A stretch of 11,113 nucleotides of DNA from Actinobacteria bacterium UBA5182 (GCA_002413185.1 DHWM01000018.1:1-11113); one strand, 5' to 3'. Shown: positions 1 through 6,420, numbered from the stretch's first letter. Notes: a model not told the origin generated them from the letters alone. Numbers and translations are program-made.

Positions 1-279
1 GGTCCAGGACCGGCGCCCGCCCCGGGGCCGACCCCGCCGCCCGGTCCCAGGCCTCCGTCCGGCCCCACTCCAGGCGGGGGCGCCCAGCCGCCCACCGGTC
101 GCCCAGCGCCCCTGGGACAGCCCCGGCCGGGTCCACGGCCGCCGCCGCCGCCCCAAGCTCCCCCTTCGCCCCCTCGTCCCACCATGCCGCCCGGCCCGGG
201 CAGTCCCCCGCCGGAGCGCCGGCCCACCGATCCCACCGAGCCGCTTCCTTCGATTCCGCCAGACGACGACACCCCGTGA
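1..279 (+). CDS. Proline-rich C-terminal tail of a truncated protein
   Basis: Frame 1 is open from the first base to a TGA at 277-279 and gives the last 92 residues of a protein whose start lies outside the window. About 43 of the 92 residues are proline, with glycine, alanine, arginine and threonine making up most of the rest, and the end is acidic (PDDDTP). There is no hydrophobic segment, so this is a disordered tail rather than a folded domain. Such tails in actinobacteria often belong to membrane or envelope proteins, but the family cannot be named from this part. The stop overlaps the start of the next gene as GTGA (276-279), which suggests one transcript with coupled translation. GC is extreme, so the open frame alone is weak evidence; the GTGA junction is the better argument. 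Confidence 0.6.
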   Translation, partial: GPGPAPAPGPTPPPGPRPPSGPTPGGGAQPPTGRPAPLGQPRPGPRPPPPPQAPPSPPRPTMPPGPGSPPPERRPTDPTEPLPSIPPDDDTP

Positions 280-1082
280 ACAAGCCCGAAATCCTCCGCG
301 CGGTGGCGGGGGAGCGTCGGAACCTCATCGCGCTGCTGCGAACCCTGGACGCCGAGCAATGGGAGATCGAGGTCCTCCCCGGATGGCGCCCCCGGGAAGT
401 GGCCGCCCACGTGATCAGGCTGGACATCACGTCGCTGACCGGCTCGCTCCTGCCGATCGCGTTCCGAAACAACATGGCCCGACTGGAGCGGTGGAACGAC
501 GACCAGGTGCCGAAGTGGGCCAACCGGCCGACCGCCGACCTCCTGACCGGGCTGGACCGGTGGGGTCGGCGATTCCTCCGGCTGGCCAGGACCGTGCCGG
601 CTCCCGCCTATCGCCTCCGCGTGCCGACGCTGTGGGGGAAGGCTCCGGCAGGGCTCCTGATCTGGTCGCGGGCGTTCGACGAATGGGTCCACCGCCATGA
701 CATCCGGCGGGCGCTGGGGATGCCCGACGAGGAGGTCGACGTGGCGCCGGCGGCGGAGTTCGTCCTGACGGCGGCGATCTCGGAGACCGTGGCGAAGATG
801 GCCGGGCAGCGCGGCCGGGTGGCGATCTCACTGGAGGGCGTGCGACTTCCCGAGTGGGAGTTCGACATCGAAGCCGGACGGGGCGGCCCCGTCGGCTCCC
901 TCGACGGCGAGGCCACTCCGCACGACGAACCCGACGCCCGCCTGACGCTCCCGGCGCACTCCTTCGTCATCGCCGCGACGGGTCGCGACTCGTTCGAGGA
1001 CCTCCGATCGGACGGCACCTTGAAGGTCGAAGGGGACGAGGCCCTGGCGGAGAGCTTCCTGTCGAAGCTCAGGATCGTCTAG
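276..1082 (+). CDS. Maleylpyruvate isomerase family (mycothiol-type, DinB-like fold) protein
   Basis: This 268-residue protein starts at GTG 276 inside the upstream stop (GTGA). Residues 1-150 look like the four-helix DinB/MDMPI domain: the signature GWRPREVAAHVIRLD at 36-50 contains the first metal-ligand histidine (H45), and AFDEWVHRHD at 133-142 matches the family's second site with D135 or E136 and H139. Family members bind a divalent metal and use mycothiol (isomerases, thiol transferases), but many are only annotated by fold and the substrate is unknown. The rest (about 151-268) resembles the small C-terminal sterol-carrier-like domain of these proteins, ending ADALAESF-type helix then LSKLRIV. 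The usual Glu of the metal site may be Asp here. Its 3' end overlaps the convergent translin gene by 14 nt. The family call is firm and the reaction is not known. Confidence 0.8.
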   Translation: MNKPEILRAVAGERRNLIALLRTLDAEQWEIEVLPGWRPREVAAHVIRLDITSLTGSLLPIAFRNNMARLERWNDDQVPKWANRPTADLLTGLDRWGRRFLRLARTVPAPAYRLRVPTLWGKAPAGLLIWSRAFDEWVHRHDIRRALGMPDEEVDVAPAAEFVLTAAISETVAKMAGQRGRVAISLEGVRLPEWEFDIEAGRGGPVGSLDGEATPHDEPDARLTLPAHSFVIAATGRDSFEDLRSDGTLKVEGDEALAESFLSKLRIV

Positions 1083-1740
1083 GAGGACGCGCCGTCCGGC
1101 CCGCCGCGGGGTCCCGGGCCTGGCGAACCTGCCGTTCCAGTGCCTGCTGAAGGTTCCGCTGCACCAGCGACATCGAAAGGTCTCCGCGGGTTCGCTCCAT
1201 GATCCCCCTGGCAGCGTCGGTGGAGCGCCGGAGGTTCCGGGTGATGGCGTCGGGGAAGTCCATCGACACCAGCAGGTAGTAGATGTCCTCCATCGTGGTC
1301 AGGATGCGTTCGCTTCGATCCACCTCGCCCCGGCGAAGCAGGTCCAGCACCGCCCGCCGGCCCTCCCCGACCGCCTCGGCCATGCCGTTGACGTACGGTG
1401 CCAGCTCCACATCCAGGGTCTCCGGAGAGGGAAGGTCCGCACCCGTGACCACCGCCTCCGTGATGCAAGCCTCCGCGTACTCCTTCTGAGCGTCCTGGAG
1501 GAACCCCGCGAAGTACACGTCGGGGTGATCCGAGCGGACGGCGTCCCGTCCGTCCTCGATCGCCTGTCGCGACTGATCCATGAGCGCGTGGGCTTCGTCG
1601 AACTCGCCGCGGTGGATGGCCCGGATGGCGTTGGCCGAGAACCGGATGGATCGACGCGACGCCACCAGCGCCTTGTCCCGCGCCGCGGCCTTTCCCTCGA
1701 AGGCGCGCTGGAACGAATCCGAGTAGCGCCCGAGGTCCAC
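1069..1740 (-). CDS. Translin/TRAX-family RNA-binding protein (COG2178 type)
   Basis: This 223-residue, mostly helical protein starts at GTG 1740 behind AGGAG (1751-1755, 10 nt spacing). The pattern matches the translin superfamily. An early helical region (1-65) is followed by QKEYAEA at 85-91, which corresponds to the QEYVEA helix of TRAX whose two glutamates are nuclease ligands (here E87 and E90). Next comes YVNGMAEAVGEGRR at 116-129, equivalent to the YLLG-ADLTGEL motif, and then the family end DFPDAITRNLRRSTDAARG at 161-179 and MERTRGDL at 181-188. At the TRAX catalytic Asp position this protein has E122. Translin and TRAX form octameric C3PO and act on RNA in eukaryotes; archaeal homologues have RNA binding and sometimes RNase activity. 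The last 20 residues are Arg/Pro-rich and poorly structured. It lies 42 nt after the SepX-like gene, so it is probably the last cistron of the galU operon. It is rare in bacteria, and its role here is unknown. Confidence 0.8.
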   Translation of the reverse strand: MDLGRYSDSFQRAFEGKAAARDKALVASRRSIRFSANAIRAIHRGEFDEAHALMDQSRQAIEDGRDAVRSDHPDVYFAGFLQDAQKEYAEACITEAVVTGADLPSPETLDVELAPYVNGMAEAVGEGRRAVLDLLRRGEVDRSERILTTMEDIYYLLVSMDFPDAITRNLRRSTDAARGIMERTRGDLSMSLVQRNLQQALERQVRQARDPAAGRTARPPRRS

Positions 1741-1782
1741 GGTGGCCCTGCTCCTATCCCGTACCGAAGATGGACGACGTGG

Positions 1783-2496
1783 CTACCGCGCCGATTCGAG
1801 CAGGTCGGCCAAGACCTCGGCCGGAACCTCGTCGGGGCGCTTGACCACCACGTGGATGTCGTCGTCGATGATCCTGACGCCGCTCCCCCACATGACGTCG
1901 CCCGCGCCGGAACGTTCGTTGGCGTGCTCGTTGGCGACGCCGTTCGCGGAAGCGTGGTAGCCGGTCGAGGCGCTCGTCCCGTTCGAGGACACCACCACGG
2001 TCCCGACGCCGGGCATGGTCGGCGCGGCGTAGCGCGGCCCCTGGTCGAGAGACGCCGGAGCGCCGGTCGCCCCCATCGCCGCCACCGACCGGCGAACGCG
2101 GTCGCGATGCTCCTCCTCCACCCGGATCCTCACCAACAACGCGGCGTAGGCCAGCAACAGGAACGCGCAGATACCCGCTCCGAACAGCATGCCCCGGAGC
2201 GGGGGGAACAGCCCGATGATCAATGTCAGGGCGGTCGCCTCGAGCAGCACCATGAAGATCTGGCGGCGGCGCCGGCGAATGCGGATGCGGATGCGTTGCT
2301 GCGGATCCAGGAACCGTTCACCCTTCCGGGGCATCAGGATCCACCGGCCGGGAGACGGCTTATTGGCGTCGGCGAGCATGTTCATCTTTCTTTCGAACTC
2401 CTCAACGCTGAACCTGGGTGACCTTCGACCACGTGTCGATGGAAGAAGGAACGCGGTCCAGATAATGCCCAATCCCGCCAGTAAAAGCCAACTCAA
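1783..2496 (-). CDS. SepX/GlpR-like actinobacterial divisome membrane protein
   Basis: This 237-residue membrane protein starts at TTG 2496, chosen because AGGAGG (2505-2510) lies 8 nt upstream and translation then begins directly with a membrane helix. The layout is TM1 at about 2-19, a basic segment with PRFS at 27-30, a helix, a solid arginine run at 68-79, TM2 at 81-98, TM3 at 103-122 followed by RIRVEEEHRDR, a Gly/Ala/Ser-rich linker at 140-200, and a conserved-looking C-terminal segment (GVRIIDDDIHVVV, 206-218). This matches the Rv0996/SepX/GlpR group: SepX is a Streptomyces cell-division protein, and GlpR is the membrane receptor for the MoeA-like protein Glp in Corynebacterium. The glp/moeA gene three cistrons upstream in transcription order supports the call. 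The assignment rests on architecture and neighbourhood rather than a long sequence match. Confidence 0.68.
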   Translation of the reverse strand: MSWLLLAGLGIIWTAFLLPSTRGRRSPRFSVEEFERKMNMLADANKPSPGRWILMPRKGERFLDPQQRIRIRIRRRRRQIFMVLLEATALTLIIGLFPPLRGMLFGAGICAFLLLAYAALLVRIRVEEEHRDRVRRSVAAMGATGAPASLDQGPRYAAPTMPGVGTVVVSSNGTSASTGYHASANGVANEHANERSGAGDVMWGSGVRIIDDDIHVVVKRPDEVPAEVLADLLESAR

Positions 2497-2504
2497 GGTC
2501 CAGC

Positions 2505-2510
2505 CCTCCT
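2505..2510 (-). promoter_or_regulatory. Strong ribosome binding site fixing a TTG start
   Basis: AGGAGG on the minus strand lies 8 nt before TTG 2494-2496. It decides the start of the SepX-like gene against an in-frame GTG at 2637, which would add 47 polar residues with no membrane-protein character. Confidence 0.75.
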
Positions 2511-2530
2511 CGCGGTCGTTCCCGGTCGGA

Positions 2531-2543
2531 CCACAACATGTGG
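2531..2543. promoter_or_regulatory. Small inverted repeat in the leader of the SepX-like gene
   Basis: CCACA-3 nt-TGTGG lies between the candidate promoter and the ribosome binding site at 2505-2510. It could be a short leader stem or a protein site. At five base pairs it may be chance. Confidence 0.2.
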
Positions 2544-2554
2544 GCTGGAAGAAG

Positions 2555-2582
2555 ACGGTAGCACCCCAGATGTGGGGTTCAA
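2555..2582 (-). promoter_or_regulatory. Candidate internal promoter with a dyad in the spacer
   Basis: On the minus strand TTGAAC (2577-2582) and TACCGT (2555-2560) are separated by 16 nt, a plausible -35/-10 pair upstream of the SepX-like gene. A perfect inverted repeat, ACCCCA-4 nt-TGGGGT (2563-2578), fills the spacer and overlaps the -35 by two bases. It could be an operator. It is not followed by a T-run, so it does not look like an intrinsic terminator. The hexamers match consensus only in part. Confidence 0.3.
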
Positions 2583-2593
2583 GCACTCTCGTA

Positions 2594-2614
2594 GAGGTTG
2601 AATGTTGAGGTTGA
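2594..2614. repeat. Short direct repeats (GAGGTTGA twice; GTTGA three times)
   Basis: GAGGTTGA occurs at 2594-2601 and 2607-2614, a 13-nt period, and GTTGA occurs at 2597, 2604 and 2610. They sit just upstream of the candidate -35 at 2577-2582 on the minus strand, where an activator would bind. The region is richer in A and T than its surroundings and is non-coding in my reading. Confidence 0.35.
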
Positions 2615-2673
2615 GTGTCGAGCTGGCTGGCTGCCACAGCCTGGAGGGGGGGAGGCCGGGCCGGAGGTCGAGG

Positions 2674-3165
2674 TCAGGAACCCCGGCGGTACTCCCCACT
2701 CTTGCCGCCCGCCTTCGCCACGAGGCGGAGCCCACCGATCTCGGCCCCCCGGTCGAACGCCTTCGCCGTGTCGTACAGCGACAGGGCGGCGACGGCGGCT
2801 GCCGTGAGCGACTCCATCTCCACGCCGGTCCGGTCGCTCGCGTTCATGGTTGCCTCCACGTGGATGACGCCGGCTTCGACATCGGCCCGCACCGTCACCA
2901 TCCCACCAGTCAGGGCGATGGGATGACAGAACGGAAGGAGCTCCGCGGTTCGCTTCGCGGCCATCAGTCCCGCCACCTTGGCCGCTTCCAGCGGGTTGCC
3001 CTTCGACGTCCCCGCGACGACGGCGGCACACGCCTCGGGAGTCATGTGGATGGTGCACTCGGCGACGGCACGACGTTCCGTCACGTCCTTTCCGCCCACC
3101 TCCACCATGCGGGCCGCGCCGTCCGAGCTCGCGGTCGCTCCGGTGTCGCCCGAGGCCGCCTTCAC
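2674..3165 (-). CDS. moaC: Cyclic pyranopterin monophosphate synthase MoaC
   Basis: MoaC converts the MoaA product (3',8-cyclo-7,8-dihydro-GTP) to cyclic pyranopterin monophosphate in molybdenum cofactor synthesis in the cytoplasm. I start it at GTG 3165, which overlaps the moeA stop as GTGA (3162-3165), giving 163 residues, the usual MoaC length. The E. coli active-site spacing is kept exactly: K55 (SKGN), H81 in LPFCHPIAL, E116 and E118 in GVEMES, and D132 and K135 in YDTAK; KAGGKSG at 151-157 is the family end motif. The first 18 residues are a poorly conserved extension. An upstream in-frame start at 3339 would run 58 residues into moeA and is rejected. It is translationally coupled to moeA. 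No moaA was seen in the window. Confidence 0.95.
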   Translation of the reverse strand: MKAASGDTGATASSDGAARMVEVGGKDVTERRAVAECTIHMTPEACAAVVAGTSKGNPLEAAKVAGLMAAKRTAELLPFCHPIALTGGMVTVRADVEAGVIHVEATMNASDRTGVEMESLTAAAVAALSLYDTAKAFDRGAEIGGLRLVAKAGGKSGEYRRGS

Positions 3166-4439
3166 GACTCCTCGTCCTCGAGCGCCCGGAACACCATGAC
3201 CTTCACCCGCGAGCCGGCCGCGGCGGTCTCCGTCCCCACCGGCACGATGGCCAGGCCGTTGGCCTTGACCACCGTCCCGAGCAGGTTCGAGGCGGTCGGT
3301 CCGGTGCTGGCCGCTCGCCATTCGCCCTTCTCTCGCCACACCCGGACCCGTTGGAACATCGTCTTCGCCCGCGGTCCCGTGATGTCGCTCTCCACGAGGG
3401 CCCAGATCACCGGACGGAAGATGTCACGCCGCCCCATCATCTTGAGGAGGGCCGGGCGGATGAACAGCTCGAAGGAGACGAACACCGAGACGGGATTCCC
3501 GGGGAGCCCGAAGTACGGCGTGTCCTCGATCATCCCGAAGCCCTGTGGCATGCCCGGCTGCATGGCCACCCGGTAGAAGTCGATGTCGCCGCGGCGGAAG
3601 AACGCCTTCTTCACCACGTCGCGCTCGCCCACCGAGACTCCACCGGAGCTGATGAACATGTCGGCCCGAGTGGAGAAGCCCAGTACGGCCTCCTTCAACT
3701 GATCCGCCTCGTCCCCGACGATGCCGCCCAGGTACGGGACGGCGCCGGCGTCTCGGAGTCCCCCGTACAGGGTGAACGAATTGGCGTCGCGGACTTTGCC
3801 GAAAGGAGCGGGGCGGCCCGGCCCGACCAGCTCGTCGCCGGTCGAGAGGACCACGACCCTCGGCCGAGGGTGTACCAGCACCGAGGCATGCCCCGAGCTC
3901 GCCAGGAGCCCCAGCTCAGGCGCGGAGAGCCTTCGACCCGCCGGGACGAGCAGGGCCCCCGCCTTCGCATCCTGACCGGCCGGACGGATCGACGATCCTT
4001 CGGGGAACGACCGCAGCACGCGGACGACGTCGTCCCTGACCTCGCAATGCTCGATCGGGGCGATGCAGTCGGCCCCGGCGGGGATCGGCGCGCCGGTGGC
4101 GATGCGCACTGCCTCCCCTGCCCCCACCGTCGCCTCCGGCATCCGCCCGACGGGAGCGCGCCCGGCGATCCGAAGCGCCACGGGGTCGTCCGTCGACGCC
4201 GTGGCGATGTCGGAAGCCCGCACGGCGAACCCGTCCATCGCCGCGGACGCGAACGCCGGCATGTCGAGCTCGGCCGTCACGTCGCCGGCGAGCACGCACC
4301 CATACGCTTCCTGAAGGTGGAGCTCGATGGGTGACAAGGTCCGGACGCTCGCCAGGACGGCGGCCTGGACCTCCTCGACCGGGCGCATGGCCGAGGTGTC
4401 TTCGTGCCCGTGCGACGGGTCCGTTCCCGAGATCGACAT
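3162..4439 (-). CDS. glp: MoeA-like molybdotransferase / gephyrin-like protein Glp
   Basis: This 425-residue protein has the complete MoeA/gephyrin-E fold: SAAMDGFAVR at 66-74 (D69), IATGAPIP at 113-120 (T115), GQDAKAG at 155-161 (D157), LSTGDELVGPG at 198-208 (E203), VGDE with D243, SSGGVSVGERD at 264-274 (D274) and LPGNPVS at 312-318. MoeA inserts molybdate into adenylylated molybdopterin. Compared with E. coli MoeA as I recall it, the active-site lysines K275 and K279 are R290 and Q294 here, in VAMQPGMPQGFG (291-302). That motif is typical of the actinobacterial paralogue next to galU, called Glp in Corynebacterium, which binds FtsZ and the membrane protein GlpR. It starts at ATG 4439, 6 nt after galU, and overlaps moaC by 4 nt. 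M18 is an alternative start. It may act in Moco synthesis (moaC is adjacent), in division (a SepX/GlpR-like gene follows), or both. Confidence 0.9.
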   Translation of the reverse strand: MSISGTDPSHGHEDTSAMRPVEEVQAAVLASVRTLSPIELHLQEAYGCVLAGDVTAELDMPAFASAAMDGFAVRASDIATASTDDPVALRIAGRAPVGRMPEATVGAGEAVRIATGAPIPAGADCIAPIEHCEVRDDVVRVLRSFPEGSSIRPAGQDAKAGALLVPAGRRLSAPELGLLASSGHASVLVHPRPRVVVLSTGDELVGPGRPAPFGKVRDANSFTLYGGLRDAGAVPYLGGIVGDEADQLKEAVLGFSTRADMFISSGGVSVGERDVVKKAFFRRGDIDFYRVAMQPGMPQGFGMIEDTPYFGLPGNPVSVFVSFELFIRPALLKMMGRRDIFRPVIWALVESDITGPRAKTMFQRVRVWREKGEWRAASTGPTASNLLGTVVKANGLAIVPVGTETAAAGSRVKVMVFRALEDEES

Positions 4440-4445
4440 GCCGCC

Positions 4446-5321
4446 CTACAGGATCTTCTTCCGCTGGACCAGATCGGCCAGGAACGTTCGGAACTCCGGG
4501 CCCAGGTCCTGGCGATCGATGGCCAGCTCGACGGTGGCGCGCAGGTAATCGAGCTTCTTTCCGATGTCGTACCGAACGCCTTCGAACAGGTAGGCGTACA
4601 CCGTCTGCTGCTGGGCGAGAAGGTTGATGGCATCGGTGAGCTGGATCTCTCCTTCCGCATCCGGTGACGTCTCGCGGAGGGCGTCGAAGATCTCCGGGGT
4701 GAGGACGTAGCGGCCCAGCGCGGCGAGGTTCGACGGCGCCTCATCGGTGGCCGGCTTCTCCACGATCTTCACGACCCGGGCCAGGTTGTCTTCGATGAAC
4801 TCGGGCTCGATCGCGCCGTACAGATGGATATCGGCGCGGGGGACCTCCCGGCCCGCCAGGACGCTCCGGCCGTACCGGCCGTAAATTTCGATCATGTCCC
4901 CCAGCGCGTTGCCGGTGGTGATGATGTCGTCGCCCAGGAGGACCGCGAACGGCTCGCCGTTGACGTGCGGCTCGGCCATCGCCACAGCCGCGCCCAGGCC
5001 CTTCGGATCCTTCTGCCGGATGTAGTGGATCGACGCCATCTCCGAGATCTCCCGGACCTCCTTCAGGTCGTCGAACTTCCCGGCCTGCTCCAGCCGCCAT
5101 TCCAGCTCGAACGACCGGTCGAAGTGATCCTCGATGGTGCGCTTGCCCCGGCCGGTGATGATGAGGATGTCCTGGATGCCCGCGCCGACGGCCTGCTCCA
5201 CAACGTATTGGATCGCCGGCTTGTCGACGATCGGCAGCATCTCCTTCGGCTGCGATTTGGTGGCCGGGAGGAACCTGGTGCCCAGCCCCGCGGCCGGGAT
5301 GACCGCCTTCCGTACTTTCAT
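4446..5321 (-). CDS. galU: UTP--glucose-1-phosphate uridylyltransferase GalU
   Basis: GalU makes UDP-glucose from UTP and glucose-1-phosphate in the cytoplasm, supplying cell-wall glycans and trehalose or glycolipid synthesis. The 291-residue protein has normal bacterial length. The nucleotide-binding signature AAGLGTRFLPATKSQPKEML is at 10-29, followed by KGLGAAV at 107-113, the metal-binding LLGDD at 128-132, VEKP at 187-190, GRYVLTPEIFD at 203-213, GEIQLTDAI at 224-232 and YDIGKKLDY at 251-259. ATG 5321 is preceded by AAGGAGG, slightly close to the start. It is the first gene of the minus-strand operon, and the glp/moeA start lies 6 nt after its stop. No strong promoter is visible in the gap upstream; TAGACT at about 5346-5351 on the minus strand is a possible -10 without a good -35. 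Confidence 0.97.
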   Translation of the reverse strand: MKVRKAVIPAAGLGTRFLPATKSQPKEMLPIVDKPAIQYVVEQAVGAGIQDILIITGRGKRTIEDHFDRSFELEWRLEQAGKFDDLKEVREISEMASIHYIRQKDPKGLGAAVAMAEPHVNGEPFAVLLGDDIITTGNALGDMIEIYGRYGRSVLAGREVPRADIHLYGAIEPEFIEDNLARVVKIVEKPATDEAPSNLAALGRYVLTPEIFDALRETSPDAEGEIQLTDAINLLAQQQTVYAYLFEGVRYDIGKKLDYLRATVELAIDRQDLGPEFRTFLADLVQRKKIL

Positions 5322-5331
5322 GGACCTCCTT

Positions 5332-5343
5332 CTAGGGACCTAG
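5332..5343. promoter_or_regulatory. Short dyad upstream of galU
   Basis: CTAGG-GA-CCTAG is a perfect short palindrome just upstream of the galU ribosome binding site, in the 112-nt gap between galU and the divergent membrane-protein gene. It could be an operator for the operon, but it is short and unsupported by other sites. Confidence 0.2.
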
Positions 5344-5420
5344 GAGTCTATCCCAGGGGACTTTCGGCGAGCCCTCGGGCTGCCTTCACGACCACAGCAA
5401 CGACCCGAGCATGCGTGCCG

Positions 5421-5434
5421 TAAGGTGTTAGGCA
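5421..5434 (+). promoter_or_regulatory. Possible -10 / SD element deciding start at ATG 5434
   Basis: TAAGGT (5421-5426) fits an actinobacterial TANNNT -10 and ends 7 nt before ATG 5434, the geometry of a leaderless mRNA. The same bases contain AAGG, 8 nt before ATG, which could be a weak ribosome binding site instead. Either reading favours ATG 5434 over GTG 5425. No -35 is apparent. Confidence 0.35.
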
Positions 5435-6420
5435 TGGAGGCCACGCTCGGCAAGTCACGTCCCCGGGTGCTGTCGGGCCTCGGGAACGCGCTCATCCCCG
5501 GCGGGATCGTGGTCACGCTCGTTGGCGTCATCGGAGATCTGGCCGCCCACACGCTCGACCCAACGGCACACGCCCACGAGGAGCTCTTCGTCCTGGGCTC
5601 CGGCAACAACCCCTGGCATCTCGTCCTGTTCGCCGGCATCGTGCTGACGGCGATGGGAGGGATCCGGTGGGCCAGCCGGCTGGGGACCGACTGGGGCCAT
5701 CTCCTCGCCGCCGGGATGGTGCTGCTGCTGGGCGCGGCCATGGTCGAGGGCGGCTGGTCGGGTTGGAAGGCCGGCCAACCCGCGTCGACGACGAACGCTT
5801 CGGCGACGAGGCCCGTGCATGCCTCGCACGGGGCGGGTTCGCAGGTCGCCTCGGGCGGTGCAGCCGCAGTCGCTGGCGAGGGAGCCGAGGGGGCGAGCCA
5901 GTTGGGGCACACCCACGGACAACCGGGGGCGGTGAGCGCGGCGCAGGCGGTGGCTCTGCGAGCGCAACTGGCCGCGGCGAAGGCGGCCACCGCCAAGTAC
6001 AGGGACGTCTCCGTCGCGAAGGCCACCGGCTACCGGCAGGTCACGCAGTTCATCCCCGGACTGGGGCTCCACCTGGTGAACCTGAACATCCCGGAGAACG
6101 TGTTCGACCCGTCCCGGCCCCAGATCCTGCTGTACGAGCCCGACGGCTCTGGTGGGCTCACCCTGGCCGGTGTGGCCTACCGGTTCGTCCACACCACGGA
6201 CACGCCACCTGAAGGGTTCGCCGGCGGGTCCGACGTCTGGCACTTCCACAACAACCTGTGCTTCCTCCCGGGCGGCTCCGTGACGATCGCGCCCACCGCA
6301 GCCGCGTGCGCGCAGAGACAGGGAGTGTTCCAGGCCCAGACCGACTGGCTCCTGCACGCGTGGGTGTGGAAGACGAATCCGAACGGCGTGTTCACGGAGT
6401 TCAACCCTTCGGTCTTCTGA
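5434..6420 (+). CDS. Unassigned membrane protein with a His-containing C-terminal domain
   Basis: This 328-residue protein has no recognised function. Residues 16-34, 61-79 and 88-106 are likely membrane helices. A Gly/Ala/Ser linker with histidines (HASH at 129-132, GHTHG at 158-162) follows, then a helix rich in Ala and Lys (169-190). The C-terminal domain (about 187-328) has several conserved-looking blocks: KYRDVSVAKATGYRQV at 188-203, GLHLVNL at 211-217, ILLYEPDG at 231-238, LAGVAYRFV at 244-252, GGSDVWHFHNNLCF at 264-277 and LLHAWVWKTNPNGVFTEFNP at 306-325. I recall this block pattern from uncharacterised actinobacterial proteins. H213, H270, H272, C276 and H308 could form a metal site, which is inference. 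There may be a signal-anchor topology with the C-terminal domain outside. It is divergent from galU and 37 nt upstream of fmdB. GTG 5425 is an alternative start. Confidence 0.75.
   Translation: MEATLGKSRPRVLSGLGNALIPGGIVVTLVGVIGDLAAHTLDPTAHAHEELFVLGSGNNPWHLVLFAGIVLTAMGGIRWASRLGTDWGHLLAAGMVLLLGAAMVEGGWSGWKAGQPASTTNASATRPVHASHGAGSQVASGGAAAVAGEGAEGASQLGHTHGQPGAVSAAQAVALRAQLAAAKAATAKYRDVSVAKATGYRQVTQFIPGLGLHLVNLNIPENVFDPSRPQILLYEPDGSGGLTLAGVAYRFVHTTDTPPEGFAGGSDVWHFHNNLCFLPGGSVTIAPTAAACAQRQGVFQAQTDWLLHAWVWKTNPNGVFTEFNPSVF

Noticed and set aside
2563..2578. Intrinsic terminator after moaC
   Set aside because: The stem is only 6 bp and no T-run follows on the minus strand. It fits better as a possible operator.
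2497..2637. 47-residue N-terminal extension of the SepX-like protein from GTG 2637
   Set aside because: It is polar, lacks a ribosome binding site and family resemblance, and would run through the putative promoter; TTG 2496 has AGGAGG at good spacing.
1525..3576. Long plus-strand frames (1525-2421, 2602-3576) opposite the translin, SepX-like and moaC genes
   Set aside because: They are Arg/His/Asp-rich with no recognisable motifs and lie antisense to genes with clear family motifs.
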